Assembly (NCBI RefSeq): GCF_009208555.1
Contig: NZ_WFLI01000006.1
Location: 124,001-188,000, forward strand
DNA: 64,000 nt
From: Janthinobacterium violaceinigrum
GTDB lineage: Bacteria > Pseudomonadota > Gammaproteobacteria > Burkholderiales > Burkholderiaceae_D
Direction: 5' to 3'
Shown here: positions 35,301 to 43,680 of the stretch, piece after piece
How the letters are laid out: each line of letters opens with the position of its first letter
Position numbering within the stretch: the stretch's first letter is position 1
Made by a program: the position numbers and the translations under genes
Notes under the pieces: model-generated
The model's input: only the letters and a program-made list of their open reading frames with translations
What the model was told of the DNA's origin: nothing
Database searches by the model: none

Positions 35301-38058
35301 GGCGCATGCCTATTGGCGCCTGAAAGGGCTGGTGGTGGACCTGGTGATCTGGTACGAGGAACAGTCGGGCTACCGCCAGCTGCTGCACGACCAGATCATG
35401 GGCCTGATCGCCTCGGGCATCGATGCGCAGGCGATCGACCGCCCGGGCGGCATCTTCGTGCGCCTGGCCGAGCAGATCGCCAATGAAGACCGCATCCTGC
35501 TGCAGTCGGTGGCGCGCGCCATCATCAGCGACCTGCGCGGCACCCTGGCCGAGCAGGTCAAGCGCCCGGCCAGTCCCGTGCTGCGCATGCCGCCGCTGCT
35601 GCAAGAGCCCGCGCGCGAGCATGGCGGCGTGCCGCACCGGGCGCCACAGCGCGAGCTGATACTGGAAAATGGCCTGGGCGGCTTCACGCCCGATGGCCGC
35701 GAATACGTGATCACCACGGGCGAGGATAAACAGACGCCGGCGCCCTGGTCGAACGTGCTGGCCAATGCGCAATTTGGCACCGTGGTGTCCGAAGGCGGCC
35801 AGGCGTATACCTGGAGCGAGAATGCGCATGAATTCCGCCTCACCCCATGGCAGAACGACCCCGTGTCCGACCTGTCCGGCGAAGCGTTCTATGTGCGCGA
35901 CGAGCAGAGCGGCCAGTTCTGGTCGCCGTCATCGTTGCCCGCGCGCGGCAGCGGCGACTACGTCACGCGCCACGGTTTCGGCTACAGCGTGTTCGAGCAC
36001 AGCGAAGGGGGCATCGCCACCGAATTGTGCACCTATGTGGCGCTGGACGCGGCCGTCAAATACTCCGTCATCAAGGTGCGCAACGACAGCGGCGTGCCGC
36101 GCCGCCTGTCCGTCACGGGCTATGTGGAATGGGTGATGGCCGACCTGCGCGCCAAGTCCGGCATGCACGTGGCCACCGAAGTGGACACCATCAGCGGCGC
36201 CCTGTTTGCGCGCAATAACTACAACACGGAGTTTTCAGGCCGCGTGGGCTTTTTCAATACGGACGCCAGCATCCGCTCCATCACTTGCGACCGCAATGAA
36301 TTCATCGGCCGCAACGGCAGCCTGGCGCAGCCGGCGGCGCTGCGCCGCGTGCGTTTGTCGGGCAAGGCGGGCACGGGGCTGGACCCGTGCGCGGCCATCC
36401 AGGTGCCGTTCGAGCTGCAGCCGGGGCAGGAACGCGAAATCGTCTTCCTGCTCGGCGTGGGCGGGCGCCGCAATGCGGATGCCAGCACCATGGTGCAGCG
36501 CCATGCGGGCAAGGAGGCGGCCCGCAGTGCGCTCGACGCGGTGCGCGCGCACTGGGACAGCACCCTGGGCGCCGTGCGCATCGAGACGCCCGATCCGTCG
36601 CTGGACGTGATCGCCAATGGCTGGCTGATGTACCAGACCATCGCCTGCCGCCTGTGGGCGCGCAGCGGCTATTACCAGTCGGGCGGCGCCTACGGTTTCC
36701 GCGACCAGCTGCAGGATGCGATGGCCATGATCCACACGGCGCCGCAGCTGCTGCGCGGCCATTTGCTGCTGTGCGCGGCGCACCAGTTTGTCGAAGGCGA
36801 CGTGCAGCACTGGTGGCATCCGCCGTCGGACCGGGGCGTGCGCACGCACTGCTCCGACGACTACCTGTGGCTGCCGCTGGCCGCCTGCCGCTACGTGATC
36901 GCCACGGGCGACGTCAACGTGCTGTCGGAAGTGGCGCCGTTCATCGAGGGGCGCGCCGTCAAGCCGGAAGAGGATTCGTATTACGACCTGCCCGTGCGTT
37001 CGGGCGAATCGGCCGACCTGTACGAGCACTGCGTGCGCGCCATCCGCCACGGCCTGCGCCTGGGCGTGCACGGCTTGCCCCTGATGGGTTCCTGCGACTG
37101 GAACGACGGCATGGACAAGGTGGGCGAGCATGGCAAGGGCGAGAGCGTGTGGCTGGCCTTCTTCCTGTACGAGGTGCTGCAGCGCTTCGCGGAAGTGGCC
37201 GTGCTGCGCGGCGACGCGGCGTTTGCCCAGTTCTGCCGCGACGAAGCCGTCAAGCTGGCGGCCAATGTCGAGGAACATGCGTGGGATGGCGAGTGGTACC
37301 GGCGCGCATATTTCGACGACGGCACGCCATTGGGATCGCATACGAACGAGGAATGCCAGATCGATTCGATTTCGCAAAGCTGGGGCGTGCTGTCGGGCGC
37401 GGCCAACAAGGAGCGGGTCGCCGGCGCCATGCGCCAGGTCGATGCGCGCTTGGTGCGGCGCTGGCCGGGCACAGACCTCGGCGTGATCCAGCTGCTCGAT
37501 CCGCCGTTCGACAAATCCAGCCTCAACCCCGGTTATATCCGCGGCTATGTGCCGGGCGTGCGCGAGAACGGCGGCCAGTACACGCATGCGGCCATCTGGA
37601 CGGCGATGGCGTTTGCCCGCCTGGGCGATGGTGAAAAGGCGTGGGAACTGCTGCGCATGATCAACCCCGTGCGCCACGGTGTCGATGCGCAGGCGGTGGC
37701 GCGCTACAAGGTGGAGCCTTACGTGGTGACGGCCGACGTGTATGCCGTGGCGCCGCACGTGGGACGCGGCGGCTGGAGCTGGTACACGGGGTCGTCGGGC
37801 TGGCTGTACCGGCTGATCGTCGAATCGCTGCTCGGCTTGACGCGCGAAGCGAACGTGCTGCGCCTGGCGCCGAACATGCCGGCCGATTGGCGCACCTTCA
37901 AGCTGCATTACCGCTTTGGCGCCAGCAGCTACGCGATCACGGTGGAACAGGCGCAGGGACGGCCTGCAGGATTGTCGCTCGACGGCGTGGCGCAGGAGGG
38001 CAACAGCATCGCCCTGCGCGACGAGAGCCGCGAGTATGCGGTGCTACTGCTGCTTTAG
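29356..38058 (+). CDS. Cyclic beta-1,2-glucan synthase (NdvB/Cgs type)
   Basis: 2900 residues from a TTG preceded by GAGG with 5-base spacing; longer starts at GTG 29278 and TTG 29182 are possible. About 2850-2900 residues is normal for Cgs. Membrane helices lie near residues 424-488, 855-905 and 982-1022. Between the first two sets is the GT84 glycosyltransferase part (GIVVVPTLIYSQDNV, and DTDTQLPRD at about 665). A glycoamylase-like domain follows, then carbohydrate-binding repeats and a C-terminal GH94 phosphorylase domain with CDWNDGMDKVG near 2582. The enzyme makes cyclic beta-1,2-glucans from UDP-glucose at the inner membrane and trims chain length with the GH94 part. Such glucans serve in osmoadaptation and host contact. 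It appears monocistronic. Confidence 0.95.
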   Translation: MKEYTAVVTQQIQQQISKFKEIFRDHALAPDSFDAARDDALPLRSELFSAMQMAAHGKHVAAGHAVGRHHGRDRLLARLADNAALITATVNELTATVKSGRQVTPASEWLLDNFYLIEEQIRTTRRHLPKNYSKELPRLTAGVDAGCPRVYKIALEIISHGDGRVDLENLCHFIEAYQDVATLTLGELWAVPIMLRLALIENLRRVAVRVADDRMQRDLANTWADQMTEIAERNPSGLILLVADMARSNPPMTSAFVAELSRRLQGQSSSLTLALSWLTHKLAESGLTIEQQIQSEIGQQAADQVSIANSIGSLRFLGTMDWQEFVETMSVVEQTLRLDPAGTYGLMDFATRDSYRHAIERIARRSARSEVEVAEMVVQLAHTHGNGNDARRGHIGFYLVGRGVLVLEKQAGARLPFVEALQQTARAAPLAVYLGAICFLSLATSALLLERAVRHGVQGWSLAALGVLALLGSSQLAVAVVNWLATLMTSPHPLPRMDYQAGIPSDARGIVVVPTLIYSQDNVAALCEALEVRYLANRDPNLRFCLLTDFVDAEAQTLPGDEALLRQAQDTIRGLNDKYRVEGIEFKDNGDPAEREELGHVGPFLLLHRPRLWNSQQNAWMGQERKRGKLSDLHAFLRGGARDRFALVEGELRGLRTIKYVITLDTDTQLPRDAAREFIATMMHPLNRPVLDAAGTRVVAGYGILQPRVAVALPSANASRYELLCGGEPGIDPYTRTVSDLYQDVFYEGSFIGKGIYDLDMFERVLGQRLPDNKILSHDLLEGCYLRAGLLSDSQLYEEYPARYDADVSRRQRWIRGDWQLVGWLLGRVPGRAGKRERNPLSMLSRWKLFDNLRRSVVAPATTLSLLLVWGFLPHVAFWSAAVLAIIFLPPVFSALYDLLRKPRDTLWRQHLAAFERRCGVQFSHAMLTLVFLPYEAWISLDAIARTLWRLGVSHKHLLDWRASNLHSSSGSQADSWRAMWCSPALALATFAALLAWRPAALPAAAVVLLLWLAAPAIAWWISRPIERAVARLSAEQGRFLHGVARKTWAYFDTFVGPDDHWLPPDNMQEHPNLVVAHRTSPTNIGLALLANLTAYDFGYLTMGQLIERSRATLRSMGELERFQGHFYNWYDTQTLKALQPMYISTVDSGNLAGHLLTLQPGLVELYDAPIIGAQVVQGIRTTAQVLQEFIAAEGEGKEMRASLALLQAPAAPASLPEWHAYLHAANGAADALLSLTLQSEDGELSMWSGALARQCRAALAELLQLAPWAAQADLDAAWQRVPTLRELANLTLMEGTPPELAALLVQGSEQAGRHMRDIAHAAGQARDFAQVEYAFLYNPSTKLLAIGYNVSERRLDPSYYDLLASEVRLASFIAIAQGQLPQEHWFALGRQLCMVAGQPVLLSWSGSMFEYLMPLLVMPNYPNTLLDQTYHSVIEAQIDYGRQRDVPWGVSESGYNTVDASLNYQYRAFGVPGLGLKRGLADDLVVAPYASMMGLMVQPEAACQNLQRMQAAGYMGRYGFFEAIDFTTARLPRGQGSAVIRSFMVHHQGMGFLALSYLLHDRPMQRRFESDPLLQSALLVLQERTPQAGAFYSNTAELAVLRSGAPEQAMPMRILTQANSAVPETQLLSNGRYHVMVSNAGGSYSRWKDLSVTRWREDSTRDNWGNFCYLRDLDDGTVWSTMYQPTLAEPKKYEVIFSEGRAEFRRADHGLDLYTEIVVSPEDDIEIRRTRISNNSNRQRRIEITSFAEVVMAPAAADAAHPAFSKLFVQTEILAQENAILCTRRPRSKDEQMPWLLHVMTVHDAERYEVSFETDRARFIGRGNTAQLPLALQESGPLSGGHGSVLDPIVAIRYVITLAPDQAVTVDSVTGMVEQREAALHLIDKYQDRHLADRVFELAWTHSQVVLRQLNASEADAQLYARLANAVIYPNAALRAEASILIKNQRGQSGLWAYAISGDLPIVLLQIRDSANIELARQMVQAHAYWRLKGLVVDLVIWYEEQSGYRQLLHDQIMGLIASGIDAQAIDRPGGIFVRLAEQIANEDRILLQSVARAIISDLRGTLAEQVKRPASPVLRMPPLLQEPAREHGGVPHRAPQRELILENGLGGFTPDGREYVITTGEDKQTPAPWSNVLANAQFGTVVSEGGQAYTWSENAHEFRLTPWQNDPVSDLSGEAFYVRDEQSGQFWSPSSLPARGSGDYVTRHGFGYSVFEHSEGGIATELCTYVALDAAVKYSVIKVRNDSGVPRRLSVTGYVEWVMADLRAKSGMHVATEVDTISGALFARNNYNTEFSGRVGFFNTDASIRSITCDRNEFIGRNGSLAQPAALRRVRLSGKAGTGLDPCAAIQVPFELQPGQEREIVFLLGVGGRRNADASTMVQRHAGKEAARSALDAVRAHWDSTLGAVRIETPDPSLDVIANGWLMYQTIACRLWARSGYYQSGGAYGFRDQLQDAMAMIHTAPQLLRGHLLLCAAHQFVEGDVQHWWHPPSDRGVRTHCSDDYLWLPLAACRYVIATGDVNVLSEVAPFIEGRAVKPEEDSYYDLPVRSGESADLYEHCVRAIRHGLRLGVHGLPLMGSCDWNDGMDKVGEHGKGESVWLAFFLYEVLQRFAEVAVLRGDAAFAQFCRDEAVKLAANVEEHAWDGEWYRRAYFDDGTPLGSHTNEECQIDSISQSWGVLSGAANKERVAGAMRQVDARLVRRWPGTDLGVIQLLDPPFDKSSLNPGYIRGYVPGVRENGGQYTHAAIWTAMAFARLGDGEKAWELLRMINPVRHGVDAQAVARYKVEPYVVTADVYAVAPHVGRGGWSWYTGSSGWLYRLIVESLLGLTREANVLRLAPNMPADWRTFKLHYRFGASSYAITVEQAQGRPAGLSLDGVAQEGNSIALRDESREYAVLLLL

Positions 38059-38258
38059 TCTTGCCACGTATCGTGCTCGGGCCGGCGCAGTCCCAGCAGC
38101 AGGATCAGGCCCGCGCCCAGCAACAGCAGGTCGCGCGTGCGCACTTCGGGCACGGACGGCGCTGCCGTCTGGCGGTTCGCCGGCGCCGCCGTGGCGGCGG
38201 GGAGCTGGCAGGCGCAGGCGGCCAGGCACAGCGCCGCCATTTTTCCATTCCAATGCAT
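38055..38258 (-). CDS. Minimal PEP-CTERM-like exported small protein
   Basis: 67 residues. GAGGA lies just before the ATG. The N-terminus MHWNGKMAALCLAACACQLP is a signal peptide, with LAAC also allowing lipoprotein processing. The C-terminus VPEVRTRDLLLLGAGLILLL then GLRR closely mimics the PEP-CTERM tail (VPEP, hydrophobic helix, basic end), although the third motif residue is Val instead of Pro. Only about 20 residues lie between the two signals. Its last four bases overlap the end of the glucan synthase gene on the other strand. Two other minus-strand frames here (38044-38253 and 38105-38311) lack this organisation. Confidence 0.6.
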   Translation of the reverse strand: MHWNGKMAALCLAACACQLPAATAAPANRQTAAPSVPEVRTRDLLLLGAGLILLLGLRRPEHDTWQD

Positions 38259-38373
38259 ATATTCCTCAAGAAAGCGCGCTGGCCGTTCGGGGCCAGCGCG
38301 CCGGTGTTCATGTCGCCGACATTGTAATTATGAACATGAACATTGTAAATGAGAAATTATTTAAAGCTGCGCG

Positions 38374-38949
38374 TCAGAAGCCCAGCGCCGCGCCCGCGCC
38401 CAGCAGGGTCGCCACGCCCAATATGGCAAAGACCAGCGCCGCGATGCCGTGCACGAGGCGCAGCGAGACGCGGTTGGCGATCCTGTCGCCCAGGTATACG
38501 GCCGGCACGTTGGCCAGCATCATGCCGAAAGTGGTGCCCAGCACGACGGAGTAGATGTCGTGGTAGCGCGCCGCCAGCGCCACCGTGGCCACCTGCGTCT
38601 TGTCTCCCATTTCCGCCATGAAGAAGGCGATCAGGGTGGTCAGGAAGACGCCATACTTGGCCAATCTGGTTTCGTCTTCATCGAGCTTGTCGGGGATCAG
38701 GGTCCAGGCAGCCATCGCCAGGAAGGACACGCCCAGTACCCAGCGCAGCACGTCCGGCCCCAGCATGCTGGTGATCCAGGCGCCGACGGCAGCGGCAAAC
38801 GCGTGGTTGGCGATGGTGGCGACGAAAATGGCCAGCACGATGGGCAAGGGCTTGCGGAATTTGGCGGCCAGCAAAAAGGCCAGGAGTTGGGTTTTGTCGC
38901 CGATTTCAGCGAGACCGACGATGCCGGTGGAGATGAGGAATGCTTCCAT
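38374..38949 (-). CDS. TMEM165/GDT1 family transporter (UPF0016), probable Mn2+ exporter
   Basis: 191 residues from the ATG giving MEAFLISTGIVGLAEIGDKT; a TTG 13 codons upstream is less likely. Six membrane segments are visible. The two family motifs E-x-G-D-K-T occur as EIGDKTQ and EMGDKTQ, one in each half of the internal repeat. Family members move Mn2+ and Ca2+ across membranes, and bacterial forms export manganese. The region directly upstream resembles a yybP-ykoY manganese riboswitch, a known partner of this family, which strengthens the call. Confidence 0.93.
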   Translation of the reverse strand: MEAFLISTGIVGLAEIGDKTQLLAFLLAAKFRKPLPIVLAIFVATIANHAFAAAVGAWITSMLGPDVLRWVLGVSFLAMAAWTLIPDKLDEDETRLAKYGVFLTTLIAFFMAEMGDKTQVATVALAARYHDIYSVVLGTTFGMMLANVPAVYLGDRIANRVSLRLVHGIAALVFAILGVATLLGAGAALGF

Positions 38950-38984
38950 GAGATTGCAAGAGGTACGCGGGCCGGACGAATTAA

Positions 38985-39132
38985 CCAATGATCCACGGGC
39001 GACTCCGGCCCATGCGGCCGCCCTGGATCAATGGTCTCGTCAAGTTCTGCAACCACCTGCACCATGGCCTGCGGGCCAATTATGTTGATACAGGTTCCCG
39101 CGGCAGGACCGCAGGACGACTACTCCCCAATG
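38985..39132 (-). promoter_or_regulatory. yybP-ykoY-like manganese riboswitch upstream of the GDT1 transporter
   Basis: Read on the minus strand, the leader starts with GGGGAGTAG (39128 down to 39120), has GTCCTGCCG and later TCAACATA, and ends the aptamer near 39030; these are elements of the yybP-ykoY motif. A long stem follows: TGATCCA at 38989-38995 pairs with TGGATCA at 39024-39030, extended by GGGCG/CGCCC. This could be the expression platform. The motif binds Mn2+ and turns on exporters. Alignment was by eye. Confidence 0.7.
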
Positions 39133-39285
39133 TTCGAGGCGCATCATACGCCAATGCCCGCGTCCGCGCCAGTGCCGCCGGGGGATGCTGCGGCCTGGTG
39201 TGTGGGACTTCGACAACAATGACCGTTTTGCAAACAGACTCGACTTAGAATGCAGTCTGTCCACGACTCCCAGATGGAATGCGCC

Positions 39286-41679
39286 ATGCCGGTCCTTGTC
39301 CGCTTGCTTGCCCTGTGTTTGACGTTGTTGTCTCCCTTGCCCGGCCTGTGCGCCGCGGCGGCCTTCGACGACAAGTTCCGCCAGCTCGAAGAATTGCTGC
39401 CCACGCCGAATGCCTACCGCACCGCGTCCGGCGCGCCGGGCCACGCCTACTGGCAGCAGCGCGCCGACTACGTGATCCGCGCCACCCTGGACGAAGCGCG
39501 CCGCGAAATCACGGCCAGCGAACAGATCACCTACCATAACCGCTCGCCCGACAGCCTCGCGTATCTGTGGCTGCAGCTGGACCAGAATGGCTTGCGCAAG
39601 GATGCCGACCAGCGCCGCGTCCTGAGCGCGCCGTCGCGCCAGGCCTGGCTCGGTGGCAGCGAAGAGGAAGCGCTGAAATTCGAGGACTTGCGCGCCATCC
39701 ATGCGGGCCGCGAATTCGACGGCGGCTTCAAGCTCACCGCCGTGAAAGCGGCCAACGGCAAGCCGCTGCCGTATGTCGTCAACCAGACCATGCTGCGCAT
39801 CGATTTGCCGGTGCCGCTGGCGCCCGGCCAGAGCATCAGCTTCGGCATCGACTGGTCCTACAGTATCAATGACCAGAAGGTGCTGGTCGAGCGCTCCGGC
39901 TATGAATATTTTGAAGACGACAAGAACGCGATCTTCCAGGTCGCGCAGTGGTTTCCGCGCATGGCCGCGTATTACGACGCCGTCGGCTGGCAGCACAAGC
40001 AGTTCCTCGGCTCGGGCGAATTCACGCTGGAATTTGGCGACTACGAGCTGTACCTGACGGTGCCGGGCGACCATGTGGTGGCCGCCACGGGCGAACTGCA
40101 GAATCCTGCCGCCGTCCTGAGCGCGGTGCAGCGCGAGCGCCTGGCGCGGGCGAAGAACAGCGATACGCCGCTGCTGGTGATCACGCCCGCCGAAGCGCTG
40201 GCGGCGGAAAAGGGGAAAGCCACAGGCATGAAAACCTGGCACTTCAAGGCGGCCAATGTGCGCGACGTGGCGTGGGCATCGAGCCGCAAGTTCATCTGGG
40301 ACGCACAGGGCTTGAATAGCGGCGGCAAGCGGGTGATGGCCATGTCCTACTATCCGAACGAGGGCAATCCGCTGTGGCAGCAGTACAGCACGCGCGCCAT
40401 CGTGCATGCAATCGAGCAGTACAACAAGTACAGTTTCGACTATCCGTATCCGAATGCGCTGTCCGTCAATGGCGCCGTGGGCGGCATGGAGTATCCGATG
40501 ATCTCGTTCAATGGCGGACGCCCCGTGAAGGACAAGAAGACGGGCGCGCTGACCTATTCGAAGACGGCGAAATATGACCTGATTGGCGTGATCATCCATG
40601 AAGTGGGACACAATTATTTTCCCATGATCGTCAACTCGGACGAGCGCCAGTGGACGTGGATGGACGAGGGCCTCAATTCCTTCCTGCAGTACCTGGCCGA
40701 ACAGGCGTGGGAAGAGCATTTCCCCTCCTGGAATGGCGAGCCGCGCAAGATCGTCGACTACATGCGCAGCCAGAACCAGGTGCCCATCATGACCAATTCC
40801 GAGTCCCTGCTGCAGTTCACGGCGAATGCCTACGACAAGCCGGCCACCGCCCTCAACATCCTGCGCGAAACCATTTTAGGGCGCGAGCTGTTCGACTTCG
40901 CCTTCAAGCAGTACGCCTTGCGCTGGAAATTCAAACGCCCGACGCCCGCCGACTTTTTCCGCACCATGGAAGATGCGTCCGGCACCGACCTGGACTGGTT
41001 CTGGCGCGGCTGGTTCTATACCACCGACGCGGTCGACATCAGCATCGACGGCATCAGCGAATATGGCGTGAGCACGAAGAATCCCGAAGTCGAGAAAGCG
41101 TGGAAGAAGGCGCAGAAGGCCGCGCAACCGATCTCGATCTCGGACCAGCGCAACAAGGCGCTGCCGAAGAAGGTCGACCTCGATCCCGCGCTCAAGGATT
41201 TCTATAACCAGCACGATGAATTCACGGTCACCAACAAGGACCGCAACAGCTATGCGGAGGAGCAGGAAACGCTGGAGCCATGGGAGAGAAAGCTGCTGGA
41301 ACAGCACAACATGGGCAAGCATCTGTACCTGGTCGATTTTTCGAATCTCGGCGGCCTGGTGATGCCGCTGATCCTGGAAATCGAACTGAAAAGCGGAAAG
41401 AAGATCGTCGAGCGCGTGCCGGCCGAAGTGTGGCGTTACTCTCCGCACAAGATCAGCAAGGTCATCATCACGGACGAGCCGATGGTGGGGCTGGTGCAGG
41501 ACCCGTATTGGGAGACGGCCGATATCGATACCAGCAATAACGCCTGGCCGAGAAAAATCACGCCATCGCGCCTGGAGCTGTTCAAGCTGGATCGCGACAA
41601 GAATAACCTGATGAAGGATTTGAATACGCCGCTCAAGGCGCCGGAGCTCAAGGCCGAGGCCAGGCCCGAGGCGAAATAG
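39286..41679 (+). CDS. Exported M1 family metallopeptidase
   Basis: 797 residues if started at the ATG giving MPVLVRLLALCLTLLSPLPG, the best signal peptide; GGAA stands about 9 bases before it. ATG at 39250 or 39274 would add 12 or 4 residues. The gluzincin motif is H438-EVGH, followed about 18 residues later by DEGLN with the third zinc ligand, and AVGGMEYPM takes the place of the GAMEN substrate-binding motif. It is probably a periplasmic aminopeptidase of the M1 family; the long C-terminal region after the catalytic domain is not assigned. A terminator follows, so it is separate from the second M1 gene downstream. Confidence 0.9.
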   Translation: MPVLVRLLALCLTLLSPLPGLCAAAAFDDKFRQLEELLPTPNAYRTASGAPGHAYWQQRADYVIRATLDEARREITASEQITYHNRSPDSLAYLWLQLDQNGLRKDADQRRVLSAPSRQAWLGGSEEEALKFEDLRAIHAGREFDGGFKLTAVKAANGKPLPYVVNQTMLRIDLPVPLAPGQSISFGIDWSYSINDQKVLVERSGYEYFEDDKNAIFQVAQWFPRMAAYYDAVGWQHKQFLGSGEFTLEFGDYELYLTVPGDHVVAATGELQNPAAVLSAVQRERLARAKNSDTPLLVITPAEALAAEKGKATGMKTWHFKAANVRDVAWASSRKFIWDAQGLNSGGKRVMAMSYYPNEGNPLWQQYSTRAIVHAIEQYNKYSFDYPYPNALSVNGAVGGMEYPMISFNGGRPVKDKKTGALTYSKTAKYDLIGVIIHEVGHNYFPMIVNSDERQWTWMDEGLNSFLQYLAEQAWEEHFPSWNGEPRKIVDYMRSQNQVPIMTNSESLLQFTANAYDKPATALNILRETILGRELFDFAFKQYALRWKFKRPTPADFFRTMEDASGTDLDWFWRGWFYTTDAVDISIDGISEYGVSTKNPEVEKAWKKAQKAAQPISISDQRNKALPKKVDLDPALKDFYNQHDEFTVTNKDRNSYAEEQETLEPWERKLLEQHNMGKHLYLVDFSNLGGLVMPLILEIELKSGKKIVERVPAEVWRYSPHKISKVIITDEPMVGLVQDPYWETADIDTSNNAWPRKITPSRLELFKLDRDKNNLMKDLNTPLKAPELKAEARPEAK

Positions 41680-41686
41680 GCCGGGG

Positions 41687-41712
41687 GCGCCGGCCGCTCC
41701 GGCGCTTTTTTT
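41687..41712 (+). terminator. Intrinsic terminator between the two M1 peptidase genes
   Basis: GCGCCGG at 41687-41693 and CCGGCGC at 41699-41705 form a 7-bp stem followed directly by seven T residues. Confidence 0.9.
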
Positions 41713-41798
41713 CTGCCGGCCTGCGCCGGAAGTGCTATTCTGCGCGACGCCCCGGCGCACACGGACCGGGGCTTTCGCAAATCATTCAAAAGACGACC

Positions 41799-43658
41799 AT
41801 GCAAACTTTGACCTTCCTGCGCGCGCTGGGCTGTGCGCTACTCTGCCAGGTAACCCTGGCCGCGCACGCCGATCCCCTCAGCTACGCGCGTTACGACCAG
41901 GTGCGCACGCGCGACCTGCAGCTGGACCTGAAAGCCGACTTCAAGCAAAAGACCTTGAGCGGCTATGCCGAGCTGTCGTTGAACTGGATCGACCCGGCGG
42001 CGCGCACCCTGGTGCTCGATACGCGCGACCTGTCGATTGCGAAAGTGCAGGTACAGGACAAGCGCGGCGCATGGCAGATGGCGCCGTACCAGCTGGACAA
42101 GGCCGACCCGGAAAAGGGCCAGGCGCTGCGCATCACGACCACGGGCCAGCCGGGCAAGGTGCGCGTCTACTATCACACGGCGCCCAACGCCATCGCGCTG
42201 CAGTGGCTCACGCCGCAGCAGACCATGTCGGGCAAGCTGCCTTTCATGTTCAGCCAGTCGCAAAGCATCAACGCCCGCTCGTGGGTGCCGTCGCAGGATA
42301 CGCCGGCCGTGCGCTTTACCTATGGCGCGCGCATCGAGGCGCCGAGCGGCATGCGCGTCGTGATGAGTGCCGAGAACGACGAAAAGGCGACGGGCAAGGG
42401 CGGCTGGAAATTCAGGATGCCGCAGCCGATTCCTTCCTACCTGCTGGCCATCGCCATCGGCGAACTGGAAGTGCGTAAACTCGGCCCCCGCTCCGCCGTG
42501 TATGCGGAACCGCCGCGCATCAAGGCCGCCGAATACGAGCTGGCCGACACGGAAAAGATGATCCAGGCCGCCGAGGCCCTGTATGGCCCGTATGGCTGGG
42601 GCCGCTACGACATGATCGTGCTGCCGCCATCGTTCCCCTACGGCGGCATGGAAAACCCGCGCCTGACCTTCCTCACGCCGACCATGATCGCGGGCGACCG
42701 CAGCCTGGTCGACCTGATCGCGCATGAACTGGCCCACTCGTGGTCGGGCAACCTGGTCACCAACGCGTCGTGGAAGCACATGTGGCTCAACGAAGGCTTT
42801 ACCACCTACGTCACCACGCGCATCGTCGAGCAGCTGTATGGCAGCGAAGTGGCGCAGATGGGCGTGCAGGTCGACCAGGAAGAACTGGCCGCCTCGATCA
42901 AGGAACTGCCGGCGGCGAAAACGGCGCTGGTCACGCGCGATGCGGACGCCAATCCCGCGGAAACGTACACGGACGACGGCATCATCTATCCGAAGGGCGC
43001 CTGGTTCCTGGCCACCATGGAACGCCGCGCGGGCCGTGCCGTGTTCGATCCTTTCCTGCGCGGCTGGTTCGACCAGCATGCGTTCCAGAGCGTGACGACG
43101 GACCAGTTCGTTGCCTACCTGCGCAAGAACCTGCTGGCGCAGCATCCGGACGTGATGCCGGAAGCGGAACTCCAGGAGTGGCTGTATGGCACGGGCGTGC
43201 CGGCCAGCGCGCAGCGCGTCGTGTCGCCGCGCCTGGCGCTGCTGGACCAGCACCGCGACGCCTGGCTGAAAGGCGAGCTGGCGACGAAGGACCTGGGCAT
43301 GGACAAGTGGATCGCCATCGAATCGATGCACTTCCTGAACGATATCAACAACAAGACCAGCGCGGCGCAATTGCGTGAGCTGGACCAGGTCTACGGCGTG
43401 GGCAAGAGCGGCAACAATGAAGTGGCGTACCGCTTCTACCTGGCCTCCGTGAACGCCGGCTACGATGTGCGCCAGCCGCTGCAAGCGTTCCTGATGAGCG
43501 TGGGCCGCCAGAAGTTCGTCGTGCCCCTGTACGGCGCCTTGATGAAGACGCCGCAAGGCCATGCCTGGGCCAAGGACGTGTATGCGCAGGCGCGCGAACG
43601 CTACCACCCGGTGACGCAGGAAAGCGTCGACAAATTGATGGCCGCGCAAGCGCATTAA
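41799..43658 (+). CDS. Exported M1 family aminopeptidase (leukotriene A4 hydrolase-like)
   Basis: 619 residues with a signal peptide (MQTLTFLRALGCALLCQVTL then AAHA). The canonical motifs are present: YGGMENPRLTF (GxMEN, exopeptidase specificity), H309-ELAHSWSGN, and WLNEGFTTYV with the third zinc ligand about 18 residues on. The length and the C-terminal helical repeat region fit the LTA4H/cold-active aminopeptidase branch, although those are usually cytosolic, so secretion is notable. It probably trims peptides in the periplasm. It is followed after 22 bases by a serine hydrolase gene, likely in the same transcript. Confidence 0.93.
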   Translation: MQTLTFLRALGCALLCQVTLAAHADPLSYARYDQVRTRDLQLDLKADFKQKTLSGYAELSLNWIDPAARTLVLDTRDLSIAKVQVQDKRGAWQMAPYQLDKADPEKGQALRITTTGQPGKVRVYYHTAPNAIALQWLTPQQTMSGKLPFMFSQSQSINARSWVPSQDTPAVRFTYGARIEAPSGMRVVMSAENDEKATGKGGWKFRMPQPIPSYLLAIAIGELEVRKLGPRSAVYAEPPRIKAAEYELADTEKMIQAAEALYGPYGWGRYDMIVLPPSFPYGGMENPRLTFLTPTMIAGDRSLVDLIAHELAHSWSGNLVTNASWKHMWLNEGFTTYVTTRIVEQLYGSEVAQMGVQVDQEELAASIKELPAAKTALVTRDADANPAETYTDDGIIYPKGAWFLATMERRAGRAVFDPFLRGWFDQHAFQSVTTDQFVAYLRKNLLAQHPDVMPEAELQEWLYGTGVPASAQRVVSPRLALLDQHRDAWLKGELATKDLGMDKWIAIESMHFLNDINNKTSAAQLRELDQVYGVGKSGNNEVAYRFYLASVNAGYDVRQPLQAFLMSVGRQKFVVPLYGALMKTPQGHAWAKDVYAQARERYHPVTQESVDKLMAAQAH

Positions 43659-43680
43659 ACCTTTTTTGGACATCCTGACC

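Noticed and set aside
38105-38311. Two further minus-strand frames (38044-38253 and 38105-38311) overlapping the small PEP-CTERM-like gene
   Set aside because: They lack a ribosome site and the signal-plus-tail layout of the chosen frame.
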